Source of the DNA: Sinotaia quadrata | Lineage: Eukaryota; Mollusca; Gastropoda; Architaenioglossa; Viviparidae | DNA length: 64,000 bases | Reading direction: 5' to 3' | Assembly (NCBI GenBank): GCA_028829895.1 | Contig: CM054177.1 | Span: 73,432,163-73,496,162 of the forward strand | In this document: positions 49,866 through 61,499 of the stretch, piece by piece | Layout: the number at the start of each line of letters is the position of its first letter | Numbering within the stretch: the stretch's first letter is position 1 | Notes under the pieces: model-generated | Told to the model about the DNA's origin: nothing | The model's input: only the letters and a program-made list of their open reading frames with translations | The model's database searches: none | Program-made: the position numbers and the translations under genes

Positions 49866-50010
49866 AATGTGACTGGAACAATTTAGAGTTATGAAGACAG
49901 ACGGAATGTGACTGGAACCATTTAGAGTTATGGAGACAGACGGAATGTGACTGGAACCATTTAGAATCCTGGAGACAGATAATGTATGCGACTGGAACCA
50001 TTTAGATTTC
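49866..50010. repeat. Minisatellite, 39-bp unit x 3.7
   Basis: AATGTGACTGGAA...TTTAGAGTTATGGAGACAGA units start at 49866, 49905 and 49944, with a diverged fourth. Confidence 0.95.
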
Positions 50011-50584
50011 CACGGTGACGACCTCTTGTTCCAGAGAAGTATCTTAGTGAGAATGAGAGCGAATGTTAAATTAGGTTGTCTCCCTTATTATTCCAAGTAG
50101 AAACTCGTTGAAATTAAGCAAGATTGTTAAGGGATATTTCGCAATAAACCACGTTTGATAAAAAAACAAAAACATTATGCTTTGTATCTCTGTGTTAGTT
50201 CGCTGACGTGCCATTGTAGTTTGGTCTATACATTTTAATGCTATTTATAAAATAGAGTTTTGCTCAGGTCTTCATCATCGAACTATTCTTGGCTACGCAA
50301 GGAAGTGCTAACACCATATATCACACGAAAAAATAAGAAAAGCACAATTTTATACCAAAAGAGACATTGGTGTATTGACAAAATGGTCATTAGCCGATTG
50401 GCAGAAATAGAAGATAATTTGTTCCTGATCCTCATCCATGCACCCCTATCTGGTACCCAGGGTATATGAAAAGAGCTCGCGTCGCGACAACAGTATTATT
50501 AACTTGCAACATCGATAGAAATTAGAAAGCATACGTCGAGGAGTTACACGAGCAGGTTGAATGTTTTTGTTGATTTAGTTTTGT
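50011..50584. other. Unannotated DNA
   Basis: A 69-codon plus ORF (50260-50469) is not recognised. It lies next to the hAT fragment but shows no similarity to it. Confidence 0.45.
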
Positions 50585-51125
50585 CCTATTGTCTCCACAT
50601 ATCTTGTTGGTGATACGACTACAGTTGTCATTGCATCACTTTGTTTAACTGACTTTCCACAGAGAGCTTCTTGTATAGTACAGTGAAAAACGGGGCACGT
50701 CACACCATTTCTCATGAGTAGGCCTACAGGTCCTTCTTCCCTCACTCTCATGGATGGTGTACCGACAGTGACACTACTCTACATTTGCACTATTTTGGTA
50801 ATTGCTTCAAAAATATCTTCACCTCTGCTACTCCCATGTAGAGAACACAAGTCAAGTACCCCATCTTGTGTGGAAAGATCAGCAAAGATTATATTTATGA
50901 AAATGAGAAGTTGGCTGGTGTCCGTCAGTTGAACACTTTCGTCCAAACTCAGCGGAAAGTAGCTGCAGTTTTCTACTACCTCTCCATCTGTGCTCGCCTA
51001 TACTGTGCACTTTTCTGGAGACTGGTGAGACAAGGGAATACACGTTAATTTTACACACAACGTTTTCATCTCCGGCTTCTACCATGACAAATGCGCATGT
51101 TTCACCATCCCTAAAATCTTTCTTG
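50585..51125 (-). pseudogene. Decayed hAT-type transposase fragment (GTF2IRD2/ZBED-like)
   Basis: Minus-strand conceptual blocks in order: KDFRDGETCAFVMVEA; then VSPVSRKVHSIGEH; (frame change) FPLSLDESVQLTDTSQLL and IFINIIFADLSTQDGV; LDLCSLHGSSRGEDIF; stop; VTVGTPSMRVREEGPVGLL; FHCTIQEALCGKSVKQSD; AMTTVV. From general knowledge these correspond to the FSDGEF...SRRTV...LDES.D..D..QL..F..., LHGTT.G.DIFE, VTDGAPSM and HCIIHQEALC.K blocks of the GTF2IRD2/SCAND3(ZBED9)-like proteins derived from hAT transposases. The copy is dead: one frame change, an internal TAG, D to G in the DGAPSM block, and no N-terminal BED finger or C-terminal dimerisation region. No TIRs or target duplication were identified. 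Confidence 0.85.
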
Positions 51126-51260
51126 TTCTTTCAAGTGTGCATGCAGCCCTCGGGCCCATTTTTGGACCTGCCTGGCATAATTAATAAGGGAAGACAATTA
51201 CAGTTAAATGTAAAGGCAGAGAAATATTTAAACTTGTAAGCAAATAAGGAAATAGATGTC

Positions 51261-51270
<10 letters not shown>

Positions 51271-51336
<66 letters not shown>

Positions 51337-51337
51337 A
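51271..51337. repeat. (C)n(TC)n(TA)n compound microsatellite
   Basis: A short C run, about 24 TC units and about 9 TA units in succession. Confidence 0.97.
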
Positions 51338-51980
51338 TTGAACGGAAAGCTACTATGTGCTGCATATTCTTTTGAAAAGTGATGAATTGTGATAATGAAT
51401 AGTCAAACGCCCCCTCCTCCCCCACCAAAAAGAAAAAGAAAAAAAGAAAGAAAAAAAAGAAAAAAGTGTGTAAAGTTCTGATCTCGAACCTTTGATTAGA
51501 TTAGATTAATTATCCAATACTGTTTAAAATTTGTAGATTGTTCTTCATCCTTAGTTTAGAATTATTTTTACTACTGTGTTTAATTGCTTCAATTTCTGCC
51601 ATTGTATATACTCATAAGAAGAATTTATTTACTCATTCTGTTTATTAAATTCGGGTTAAAGTGTCCTTACATTTTGCACTTGTGTATTTAACTGGAGGAA
51701 AATCTCGGGAGAGCAAGTGAGAGCGATTGATATAAGAAAGCAGGGCCAAATGAGATATGAATGTAAAATGCTTTGCATTGAAGGGGGGGTTATGTAGGTC
51801 AGTATTTACTTTGGAACATAAGTATCTAGGTTAAATGACTGAGTAGGGAACTTGTTGATAGGTCAAAGGTCTTTCAAACTGCATTTACTTAACCATTTAG
51901 ACCCAGATCCACAGGAAGAATTTGTTAATATAAATTATTCGTTTAATAGAGTCTACTTCACATTAAAATATCCTTTCACT
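51338..51980. other. Unannotated DNA with a purine tract
   Basis: An A/G-rich tract at about 51425-51468 and otherwise AT-rich DNA. No gene seen. Confidence 0.5.
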
Positions 51981-51982
51981 AT

Positions 51983-51997
51983 GTGTGTGTGAGTGTG

Positions 51998-52078
<81 letters not shown>
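51983..52078. repeat. (GT)n microsatellite
   Basis: GAGT/GT-interrupted at the left, then about 35 pure GT units. Confidence 0.98.
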
Positions 52079-52079
<1 letters not shown>

Positions 52080-52640
52080 GTCTCGAAATGTCCTCTGAAA
52101 TATATTACATACGCACGTAATGGTCTAATGTGTAAAACCCACTACGAGAGACATAACCAATATACCCTCGAGTCCACATCCATGCATTCACAGTACGGAC
52201 TACAAAATGCATCAAGTATTGGGTATCTAACCCTCAAGCCACTAAGATTGGAAGTCTGTCTCAGATGGGCGGGACGTGAACTGCTGCAACAAGTTAACTA
52301 CATAAGTATCCATCCTATTCCTTCAAGCATACTTCTCTCGTCTGTCAAAATACGCGCTCTCGGGTCAACTTCTAGTCAACCGCCGCGTCATATATGTAAC
52401 AGTTGTATGTTGGAAACAAACAGTAAGACACGAGTAATTTTAGTTTTGTTCACGGACCAACCTGTATTAGCTATTATTAGAAAACATTCAGCAGGGGTCG
52501 AATGCAAGAGAGATTATGTGAGTGACATAATTTCTTTCTCAGTTGAACACAGTCCGATCTGCTGCGCACACTGTTGCTGCATGATTCCAGTTGTCGGCCT
52601 TGATTCTTTTGTGTACGCTGGGAACAAGGAAAGGGAATAA
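52079..52640 (+). CDS. Unrecognised long open frame (about 186 codons) after the GT array
   Basis: The frame runs from the GT array (which supplies only Val-Cys repeats and an ATG-like start) through KCPLKYITYARNG, LRLEVCLRWAGRELLQQ, VILVLFTDQPVLA, YVSDIISFSVEHSP and ends NKERE before TAA. About 186 stop-free codons is long for this AT-rich DNA, but local base composition is more balanced, which raises the chance expectation. No family, domain or splice structure recognised. It may be a chance ORF or an exon whose upstream part lies across the array. Confidence 0.2.
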
Positions 52641-52699
52641 AATGAGACTTAACGGGCAGGAAGATTATGAAAGAAATATCACCATGTCTCGCCATATCT

Positions 52700-53045
52700 A
52701 TAACGTTAAAAAAATCTACTAGAATGGCGTAAGAATGGCATGTTTATCACGATAAAAATCTACTAGGATGACGTTAGATGGCATGTTTATAACGATAAAA
52801 ATCTACTAAAATGGCGTAAGAATGGCATGTTTATAACGATAAAAATCTACTAAAATGGCGTTAGAATGGCATGTTTATAACGATAAAAATCTACTAAAAT
52901 GGCGTAAGAATGGCATGTTTATCACGATAAAAATCTACTAGGATGACGTTAGATGGCATGTTTATAACGATAAAAATCTACTAAAATGGCGTTAGAATGG
53001 CATGTTTATAACGATAAAAATCTACTAGGATGACGTTAGATGGCA
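52700..53045. repeat. Minisatellite, about 43-48-bp unit x 8, two alternating subtypes
   Basis: Units share ATAACGATAAAAATCTACTA. One subtype continues AAATGGCGTAAGAATGGCAT, the other GGATGACGTTAGATGGCAT. The two are interspersed, hinting at a larger repeating block. Confidence 0.95.
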
Positions 53046-53459
53046 TTTGATTCTATTGATGGCATTTGCTACCAGGATCATTTGTTAGGATTCAAAATTT
53101 CTTAAGTAAACTTTTGAACGAAGTGACTGACAAACATGTCACTGTTATTTAAGACCGAAAAGGTTTCTTATCAAGGGATTAGAGGCTGATTATATATAAT
53201 GAAAGCATCATTAATTATCAAGAAATGTTCCAAAGTAATATTTAAAAACTAACAGCACATTATTTTAGATTTTGATGCAAATTAATTTTGCTGTTTTATT
53301 TTACAAGCATATATGAAGAGGGAATGTATCTAACTTAATTTTATTAAGAAAATAAATAAGTCTTCTGAAACAAATCATTTCAGTCTTTTTTACTATTATG
53401 TTCTGTTTTTATTGTTAGTCACTCATTAAGTTATATTTAAGTAGATCGTCATTTACAAA

Positions 53460-53770
53460 TAGTATTGCATATGTTTGTTTTAAATCTCCTGTATTGCATT
53501 GTATAATTCGATTTTGTACAGTATGAGGGTATGTACGCTCTTAATCTTTTGTATTACATTGTGTAATTCGTTAATACTGTATGTGCATATTCATACTTTT
53601 AATTTCGTGTATTAAGTTGTATAATTATTTTCATACAGTATATCGATATGTATGTTTCTAATCTCGTGTAATATATTGTATAATTCGTTTACGTACAAAT
53701 GTCCATATGTATGTTCGTAATATCGTGTATTACATTTTATAATTCGTGTTACCGTTCGTAATCATAATAA
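53460..53770. repeat. Degenerate minisatellite, about 60-65-bp unit x 5
   Basis: Units contain TAATCTCGTGTATTxCATTG, TATAATTCG and a TATGT-rich segment. Confidence 0.85.
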
Positions 53771-54109
53771 TGAATGTTTATAAGGGCTTGATTGGATACA
53801 TGCATATGCTCATGTGTGTGAGTGTTCTGGTAATGCAGTAAACATTACTTTTTTTTAACCTTTGTTTGGCCTAAGAGAACACATAAAACTAAACGGATGG
53901 TTAGAAGTGTAAAACTAGTGAATAAATAATTCTGATAAATACTAGTTTTAAAGATATATACTGACAATTAATAAACAAGTATAAAAAGCCAAACTGCAAT
54001 AAGAACATTACAACACCAAGAAAATGATCGGCATCAATAGGAGAAACGCCAACGAGAAGGCGGACAAGAGCAACAAGAACAAAACCACTTCTTGAAGAAG
54101 AATAACGAG
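53771..54109. other. Unannotated DNA
   Basis: Nothing recognised. It grades into the A/C-rich array that follows. Confidence 0.5.
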
Positions 54110-54990
54110 AGAAATAAACATGAGGAACAAACATTACAACAAAACATAAAGAACCAACCAAACACAACAAATATTATAACCAAACATTAAGAACCACGCA
54201 AACACAACAAACATTACAACAAAACATAATGAAGCACGCAAACACAACAAACATTGCAACAAAACTTAAAGAAGCACGCAAACACAACAAACATTGCAAC
54301 AAAACTTAAAGAAGCACGCAAACACAACAAACATTACAACAAAAAATAAAGAACCACGCAAACACAACAAACATTACAACAAAACATAAAGAAGCACGCA
54401 AACACAATAAACATTACAACAAAACATAAAGAAGCACGCAAACACAATAAACATTACAACAAAACATAAAGAAGCACGCAAACACAATAAACATTACAAC
54501 AAAACATAAAGAAGCACGCAAACACAACAAACATTACAAAAAAACATTAAAAACTACATAAACACAACGAACATTAGGAACAAACATTATAACAAAACAT
54601 TAAGATTACATAAATACAACCAAAATGAGAAACAAATATTATAACAAAAAATTAAGAAACAGATAAACATAACCAACATGAGGAACACACATTACAACGA
54701 ATCATTAAGATTACATAAATATAACCCGAATGAGAAACAAACATTACAACAAAACATTAGGAACCACGTAAATACAAAAACATGAGGAGGAAACATTACA
54801 ACAAAGCGTTAAGATTACATAAACACAACCAAAATGAGGAACAAACATTACAGCATGACATTAAAAACCACATACCCACAACCATAATGAGGAACAAACA
54901 TTACAACATAACATTAAGAACCCCATAAACACAACCATCATGAGAACAAACACTACAACATAACATTAAGAACCACACAAACACAACTAA
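54110..54990. repeat. Minisatellite, about 42-bp unit x 20
   Basis: Units read CAAACATTACAACAAAACAT then AAGAAGCACGCAAACACAA. The core 54180-54530 is nearly identical; both edges are diverged (for example with AGGAACAAACATTA). The strand is almost G-free. Confidence 0.97.
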
Positions 54991-55050
54991 CACGAAAGCA
55001 AGCATGAAACAAAAACAAAAAATGAATAAAATCAATGCAAAAAGGACACA

Positions 55051-55060
55051 TTACACACAC

Positions 55061-55095
<35 letters not shown>
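55051..55095. repeat. (CA)n microsatellite
   Basis: About 20 CA units with one AA interruption. Confidence 0.97.
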
Positions 55096-55098
<3 letters not shown>

Positions 55099-55318
55099 AC
55101 CAAAAAGAACAAAACTCCCAACAATATTTGCAACAAGAATTTTAAAGAGCAACAACAACACTAAAAAGAACCATCATAAATACAGCTTCAATAACAAGTG
55201 CAAGAATATAAACTTGCAACAGTATTTCATAATAATATCTTCTTCACCAGGTAGTCATTAAAGCAAGTGAGATTCTTTCTTTTTTCTTACTCTTCCTACA
55301 CATTCTCTGAGCTGATAT

Positions 55319-55864
55319 ATGAAACTGAGCAAAGTTCGTTTGATATACAGAGCATCAAATACGTCTGACAGTTGTATCACTATCTCGGGAAATTGCGACT
55401 ATAACATCACAGCAGTGTCGTGTAAAATCGAACTACCAATTCAGTTTGTGCTTGGCTCATTCAAGTCTCAGTGTTTCATATGTTCATATGACATAAAAGT
55501 TACACAACGTCCAACATGTACATATTTCAATATGCAATTTTCTTTTAGATCTGAACGATTCACAGGATCGGGTAAAGGCAGCGGAGCATGTAAAATATTT
55601 TCGACACAGTCCATATCATACATTTCCATTATATCAACGCTTCGTCTCACAAAAATCTTTACAATAATTATACACATGAAATGCACCAACAAATGCACAT
55701 CTAAATATAGAAACTCTTCATATAAATCAAATGAACGAAAATTTGTAACTGCTGTCCTCATAGAACAAATACATCTTCAACAGTGTTCACTTTCGTCCAA
55801 CAGCCTGAACATCCCAGAATGCTGCAGCATTCTCAAACACAACCCCTTTGAGAGTTCGCATTAG
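55319..55864 (+). CDS. Unrecognised 181-codon open frame
   Basis: Begins MKLSKVRLIYRASNTSD and ends CSILKHNPFESSH. A 97-codon frame is also open on the opposite strand (55761-55468, starts MRTAVTNFRSFDLYEEF). Just upstream on that strand, from about 55888 to 55790, a third frame reads ADEIALHWLMRTLKGVVF. No homology recognised for any of them. Coding status is undecided; a decayed minus-strand gene could equally produce this pattern. Confidence 0.2.
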   Translation: MKLSKVRLIYRASNTSDSCITISGNCDYNITAVSCKIELPIQFVLGSFKSQCFICSYDIKVTQRPTCTYFNMQFSFRSERFTGSGKGSGACKIFSTQSISYISIISTLRLTKIFTIIIHMKCTNKCTSKYRNSSYKSNERKFVTAVLIEQIHLQQCSLSSNSLNIPECCSILKHNPFESSH

Positions 55865-56344
55865 CCAGTGGAGTGCGATTTCATCTGCAAACGGCGGTGT
55901 TTGCAATCATATGACATTCCACGAAATGGGCCGGGCAAGGTCAGCTTTACTTTAAAGTATCGTTGCCGTGTGTTGAGCGTTGGCCTTGAAAGACATTGTC
56001 AGTGGTCTTTGCAGCAGGTAAATATCACCTGAAACATGACACTCGACAACGGGTAAGGTAAAACTGCTCAGTAATATATATTTTATAAGGTTCCAATTGT
56101 ATTGTACACTCTGGTAGCCGAGATCATTTTCAGACTGCCAAGGTCGCCAACACATAATCTCTCAGCGTGCATGAAATCGATGGACATGATAGCATATTCA
56201 TCTTTGTTGTTGTTATTGTTTCTGTTAGAACGAATGAGTTCAGTTTTGAGAAGAATAATAATTTCTACTTTGAATAAAACACGTTGTTCGGCAGTTTGAT
56301 ATTTGCAAACATAGTCATTAATTACCAGTCGATTGATTGAATTC
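55865..56344. other. Unannotated DNA
   Basis: A GC-richer patch at 55865-56060 without a recognised frame. CAGCAG|GTAAATAT near 56016 is a possible donor. Confidence 0.35.
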
Positions 56345-56706
56345 TAAAGACTCGTACTTAGATATTCTAGGTAAGACTCGTACTTAGATATTGTAGGTAA
56401 AACTCGTACTTAGATATTGTAGGTAAAACTCGTACTTAGATATTCTAGATAAAACTCGTACTTAGATATTCTAGATAAAACTCGTACTTAGATATTCTAG
56501 ATAAAACTCGTACTTAGATATTCTAGGTAAGACTCGTACTTAGATATTGTAGGTAAAACTCGTACTTAGATATTCTAGATAAAACTCGTACTTAGATATT
56601 CTAGATAAAACTCGTACTTAGATATTCTAGGTAAGACTCGTAGATATTGTAGGTAAAACTCGTACTTAGATATTCTAGGTAAGACTCGTACTTAGATATT
56701 CTAGTA
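56345..56706. repeat. Minisatellite, 26-bp unit x 14
   Basis: AACTCGTACTTAGATATTCT units at period 26 with GGTAAG/GATAAA/GGTAAA variants. One unit near 56636 has lost ACTT. Confidence 0.97.
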
Positions 56707-58680
56707 AAACAATCTGTCTTAAACGAAGGACAACGAAAACACCCACCATAATTAGGATTTGTATCATTGACAAGAAACCCACATAAAATGTAAAACATTA
56801 TGACGGATATCAGGAGCAAGCGTTTCTACACAACAAAATAAATATTCTATACATTCATATTCCCCACGAACAGCTCTCGATATGAAAAGGAATCATGCTT
56901 TTAGTGCGTGCATTTCAAAACCATTCAGGGTCGTACTGCATTATGTGACCCCTGGTTTAAAAGCAGTCATCTGTAAAACAACTACATTTCTCATCTGATC
57001 ACATTGGATGACTTGTATGTCCAAGAGCAAAGAAAATTGTTATCGACATTATGCTTATTGTCTGGAGGTCGTGTATTGCCTCAAAGACGGAGAAAATACA
57101 GTCTTCTGAAAGTCGTTTTCTTTTTTACAGTAAACAATTTTTCCGCAATCTTTAGTTGCATGATTTAGACGTTGATCTTGTTTTCTGCTTGACCTACAGT
57201 TCCAATCTAATAGCTCGCTGAAAATCATACTGAAAGATGCCAGAGACTCGGTACCAGTTTACTGAAATCTCGAAATACGACATTTTTTGTGCGCAATTTC
57301 TGACCACGAAACGTTAAATATTCTAAATTATACAATTTTGAATATTTTTCGTTTTTTTTAAAATTCACTTTCAGTTCTGGTTTTTGGTTGGATACAAATA
57401 ATATCATATTTTTTGTTCATAAAAATAAAGTGGCAAATATTACAATATTAAAGTGAATTAAAAATAAAAATAAAAAGCTACAATATAACTGTAAGAAAGC
57501 TAGAGCATAACAAAGCATGTATTTAAAATAAATTAGACAGTATGCATAACACAGTATAATCAAACATTATGTGTACAATCTCCTTCACATGCTCCAAAGT
57601 CAATGCAGCATAGCATTCAATATTAATTTTATTGTGCTAAAAAGATATTAATTATTTTAACTGAAATGTTTGCACACATGTCTCGTTTTATGGATTAGCA
57701 CAAAAGGGTCCCACTTAACGCTTGCATTTTAATATTTTTCAAAACACTATGTGCACAGATAAAGTACGTTTGCCGAAAATCAGTACACGTACAGATTCGG
57801 TGATGACAACTACAACGCGAGAAAACGAGACCGTTTGCAAATAAAGATAGTGTTTAAAATTACAGTGCGAGATATACATGAATAAACGTTAAGAGAAAGG
57901 TCCAGAGTACGACAATGTTCACAAGTTCGTATGATCCCTTTAACCAGATCTGTGAGAGTCCAGTGATCTCCACGTTTAAAGGTACAGCATTTAACTTTCT
58001 AAACTTTTAAACACAGGATATTCAGGACTTTGTACGAATATAATAAAACAAAATATCTTTATTGTAAAGAAAGAAACAGGAAATTGAGAATGTGTAAAGA
58101 ATTGTTTTAAGCCAAATTTTGGATTGTCCAGCATTCCAAACTTTAAAAAAATCTATTTTGATGCATGGCTTATTTCTTGATTGCAGGATGCAAGTTTAGT
58201 TAACAACGGTGACTAAAGAAATTTGTTTCGAATTTTTTTTTATAGCAATTATACTAATTATATGAATAACGTAATAAATGCTTTTCTTAAGATCTAGATG
58301 TTCTCCATGTGTTTTCTTTGTGTAAGGTACATTCTTTAAATTACGCTCCGAAATATATAGAATTCTTGTTTACTTTACATTTATTATCCCCACCAGTTGC
58401 TGTTGATTTTTATTTTTCAGTCATTAAGAAAATAATACTTTTATACAAAAGCACAGTACTGTCATGTTCGCTATGCACACAAGCGCATGCTTATTTTATT
58501 CCCTCCCCTTTTCGTTACAAAGTAAAGCCATCTGTCACTTTCCGTAAGCACACACATCTTCCCTTATCATGCAAACTCACATAAACAGTGAAGCTTAAAT
58601 GCGTGACCTTGCGTGTCCGGAAATAATCTTGTTGTATCGTAGAAATTTACAGACACGCCTTTCTTTCCTCTTCTGGACAG
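56707..58680. other. Unannotated AT-rich DNA
   Basis: No supported feature. The 91-codon plus ORF at 58309-58584 is not recognised. Confidence 0.45.
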
Positions 58681-58779
58681 ATCAGCCAATTTTGCTACAT
58701 CTTCGCTTCTAGGGGACGCAATCTTGTCTTGAATTTTCACCTTACATTACCTCTTCAAACAACCTCAACGCGGACGGAC
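58681..58779 (+). CDS. Candidate 99-bp exon, product unknown
   Basis: The acceptor TTTCTTTCCTCTTCTGGACAG (ending 58680) and the donor GACGGAC|GTAAGTAC (58780) bound exactly 33 codons in phase 0, reading ISQFCYIFASRGRN then LVLNFHLTLPLQTTSTRTD. The other two frames contain stops. No partner exon was recognised, and a 33-codon opening can occur by chance. Confidence 0.25.
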
Positions 58780-58856
58780 GTAAGTACAGCCGTTTCGTGA
58801 GTACGTCGAACACCACTTTATACAACATTGATTCCATAGCACTAACAACTTCTCTC

Positions 58857-59162
58857 TTATCTTGTCCTCCTACTTAGGCCTATCTCCTCAATCTTGGTAT
58901 GGAAATCCAGTCCGCTTTCTGGAAGCCAGGGTGTAAGGAAAAAGATGTGCTTTATCGATGAGGCATGGGGAATGTGGTTAGGGCTTAAGCAATTTTCCAT
59001 TTGGGTGTTGGTATGATGCCGCCTAGTGCCATCAGTACTGGTCCACACTATGCTTACGTATTCCCCTACCTGTTCAAGGACACTAAAGGTTCTCATTATG
59101 TTTTCATATTCCACAGCGTATCCAGGGACACTGGGAGTCCCAAGTTTGCTTTTACATTCCAC
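58857..59162 (-). CDS. Unrecognised 101-codon open frame
   Basis: Begins MECKSKLGTPSVPGYAVEYE and ends KIEEIGLSRRTR. The DNA at 59070-59275 holds weak ~60-bp repeats (TTTTACATTCCA, CAGGGA-like), so the frame partly overlaps degenerate minisatellite. Coding status unsupported. Confidence 0.15.
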   Translation of the reverse strand: MECKSKLGTPSVPGYAVEYENIMRTFSVLEQVGEYVSIVWTSTDGTRRHHTNTQMENCLSPNHIPHASSIKHIFFLTPWLPESGLDFHTKIEEIGLSRRTR

Positions 59163-59334
59163 AATCTATGAAGAGCACAAGGCATCCCCATTATGCTATT
59201 ACATTTCTTAAACTGTGCAGGGATCTAGAGGTCCCCATGATACTTTTACATCCCATACCCTAGGGACTTAGCTTGAGGTCATGGCTCAAATGTGTAGTGT
59301 GCTCCCACCCTTTCCCTTGCTTTTATATTTTTTG

Positions 59335-59465
59335 TTGTCTATTACAGTTCTCACTTTTTTCGTCTATTACAATTCTCACTTCTTTCATCTATTACAGTTT
59401 TCACTTTTCTTCTCTTACATTTCTCACTCTTATGTCATCTATTACAGCGCTCACATTTTTTTGCC
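59335..59465. repeat. Minisatellite, about 29-bp unit x 4-5
   Basis: TCTATTACAGTTCTCACTTT units with small variants. Confidence 0.9.
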
Positions 59466-59799
59466 GCTGTTAACAATTGCTGGACATCTTGTATGGATGA
59501 CATGTATTCTCATTTCAAATATAAAAAAAAATGAAAATTTTCTCTCTGACTGAAACATTCATATTTATCGTTTGAAATAATATCTAAGGTTTTACAAAAA
59601 AATTAAATATTTCACTATCTTCTTTTCTCCTCTTCTACTCTCTGATGTTTCAGACTTTGACATAATACTTATTTTGCAATGGGGCTTTTGTTTGAGATTT
59701 TAATGAGTATACCTTTTGTGATTTTGCATTGACACCCGAGCACAACATTGATGTTTGCTCCGGAAACGTTATATGTCTTCATCTTTTTTCAGCCAAATG
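59466..59799. other. Unannotated DNA
   Basis: Nothing recognised. Confidence 0.5.
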
Positions 59800-60235
59800 G
59801 AAAGTATTTCTCTCAGCAATATTTCAAGTGTGCTTCTACTGTGCACAAATGAAGCCTATCTCAAAAATATTTCATCAGAGTGGTGCTTCTATGTCCACAA
59901 ATGAAGCCTCTCTCAACAAATGAAGCTTGTCTCATTAGGGTAGTACTTCTACTGTCCACAAATGAAGACAGCCTGAACAATATTTCATTAGGGTGGTACT
60001 TCTACTGTCCACAAATGAAGCCTGTCTGAACAATATTTCATTAGGGTGGTACTTCTACTGTCCACAAATGAATCCTGCCTCAACAATATTTCATTAGGGT
60101 GGTACTTCTACTGTTCACAAATGAAGCGTGCCTCAACAATATTTCATTAGAGTGGTACTTCTACTGTCCACAAATGAAGCCTGTCTCAACAACATTTCAT
60201 TAGAGTGGTACTTCTACTGACCACAAAAGCGTCAT
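59800..60235. repeat. Minisatellite, about 54-bp unit x 7
   Basis: Units contain AACAATATTTCATTAGGGTG, GTACTTCTACTGTCCACAAA and TGAAGCCTGTCTC. The first two copies are diverged. Confidence 0.97.
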
Positions 60236-61157
60236 TACATTAAACGCTATGTACTACAACACAAAGAAAAAATTCTCAAATAGATGTGAGACTATATATT
60301 TACTTAACGGATTTTGACAATAAAAAATACGTCTGAAACCGTATTTATAACCGAACTTCAACATCCGACTTGAAACGAACAGGAAGGTGTTAAAGAAGGA
60401 ATTAAGAAAAAAGAGAATAGAAATGAAAATATAAGAAAAGAAGATAAAAGAGAAACGAAGGCAAGAAATGAAAGAAGAAAGAAGAAGAGTGAAAAAAGAC
60501 GCTGAAGAAGAAAAAGAAAGGAGCTAAACGAAAGACGATGACAATAATAAAAACGAATTAAGTTCGTGTAATTTACGGACGCTGCCCCAGTGTATTTTCA
60601 TTTGCTTCTAGTTTGATAACACAGCAATGACGAGGGGTATTTTGTATGATAATAATGTCTGGATACTTTGGTTTTCAACCCCGGACAAGTCTAGCATTCT
60701 CCCAACCTGCCTCCCCTAACTAATTACTTAACTTTTCCTTTCTTTAATATAGAACTCATCTCAAGAAAAAGAAAAAAAAACAGTGCCAATCAGGAAGTAT
60801 TATAAAAGCCCCAGCAAAACAACACTCCCATCCATAACCCACATGTACTCCCACACTAAAATACTCAATTGCACTGAAACAGCGTTATATACCTCGCAAT
60901 TGATCACGAGGGTTTGCGGGTAATTATAGTAATTTAATAGAGTGATCGAAATAGAGAGAAGTAGGTGAAAAGAATATGGAAAGAAACGCAATAAAAATTA
61001 ATTGGAAATCGACCAAACAATATGAGAATAGAAAAGTTTGCCATATACCATTCTATGACTTAAATTCTCTTTAATAGAGATGTTAACTGGTTAACCAAAC
61101 AAACCAGAGATTAAAGGTTAGAGACCGTTTCAAATCTTTAAATTTGCTGCCTCTGTG
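60236..61157. other. Unannotated DNA with purine tract
   Basis: 60405-60545 is strongly A/G-rich on the plus strand. No gene recognised. Confidence 0.5.
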
Positions 61158-61211
<54 letters not shown>

Positions 61212-61235
61212 GAAGAAGAAGAAGAAGAAGAAGAA
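61158..61235. repeat. (ATA)n(GAA)n(GAT)n compound trinucleotide array
   Basis: About 17 AAT/ATA units, then about 8 AAG/GAA units, then several GAT units. Confidence 0.97.
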
Positions 61236-61396
61236 AGAAGAATGATGATGATGATGTTGATGACGGAGACGATACTAATGATAATAATGTTTACTGCTAC
61301 TGGTTACTATTACTGAAGATTTCAATAAACACCCCAAATTATTGAATTTCTAAGTGCATTTCACTATTAAAGTGCGAAGCTTGAGAATCTTGACGG

Positions 61397-61398
<2 letters not shown>

Positions 61399-61455
<57 letters not shown>

Positions 61456-61499
61456 TGTGTGTATGTGTGTGTGTGTGTTTGTTTGTTTGTTTGTTTGTT
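61399..61499. repeat. (GT)n(GTTT)n microsatellite
   Basis: About 38 GT units with two TATG interruptions, ending in six GTTT units. Confidence 0.98.

Noticed and set aside
51160..51185. GGACCTGCCTGGC near the hAT fragment, resembling the 5.7-kb transposon end
   Set aside because: Only about 10 bp match, with no matching inverse end or target duplication nearby.
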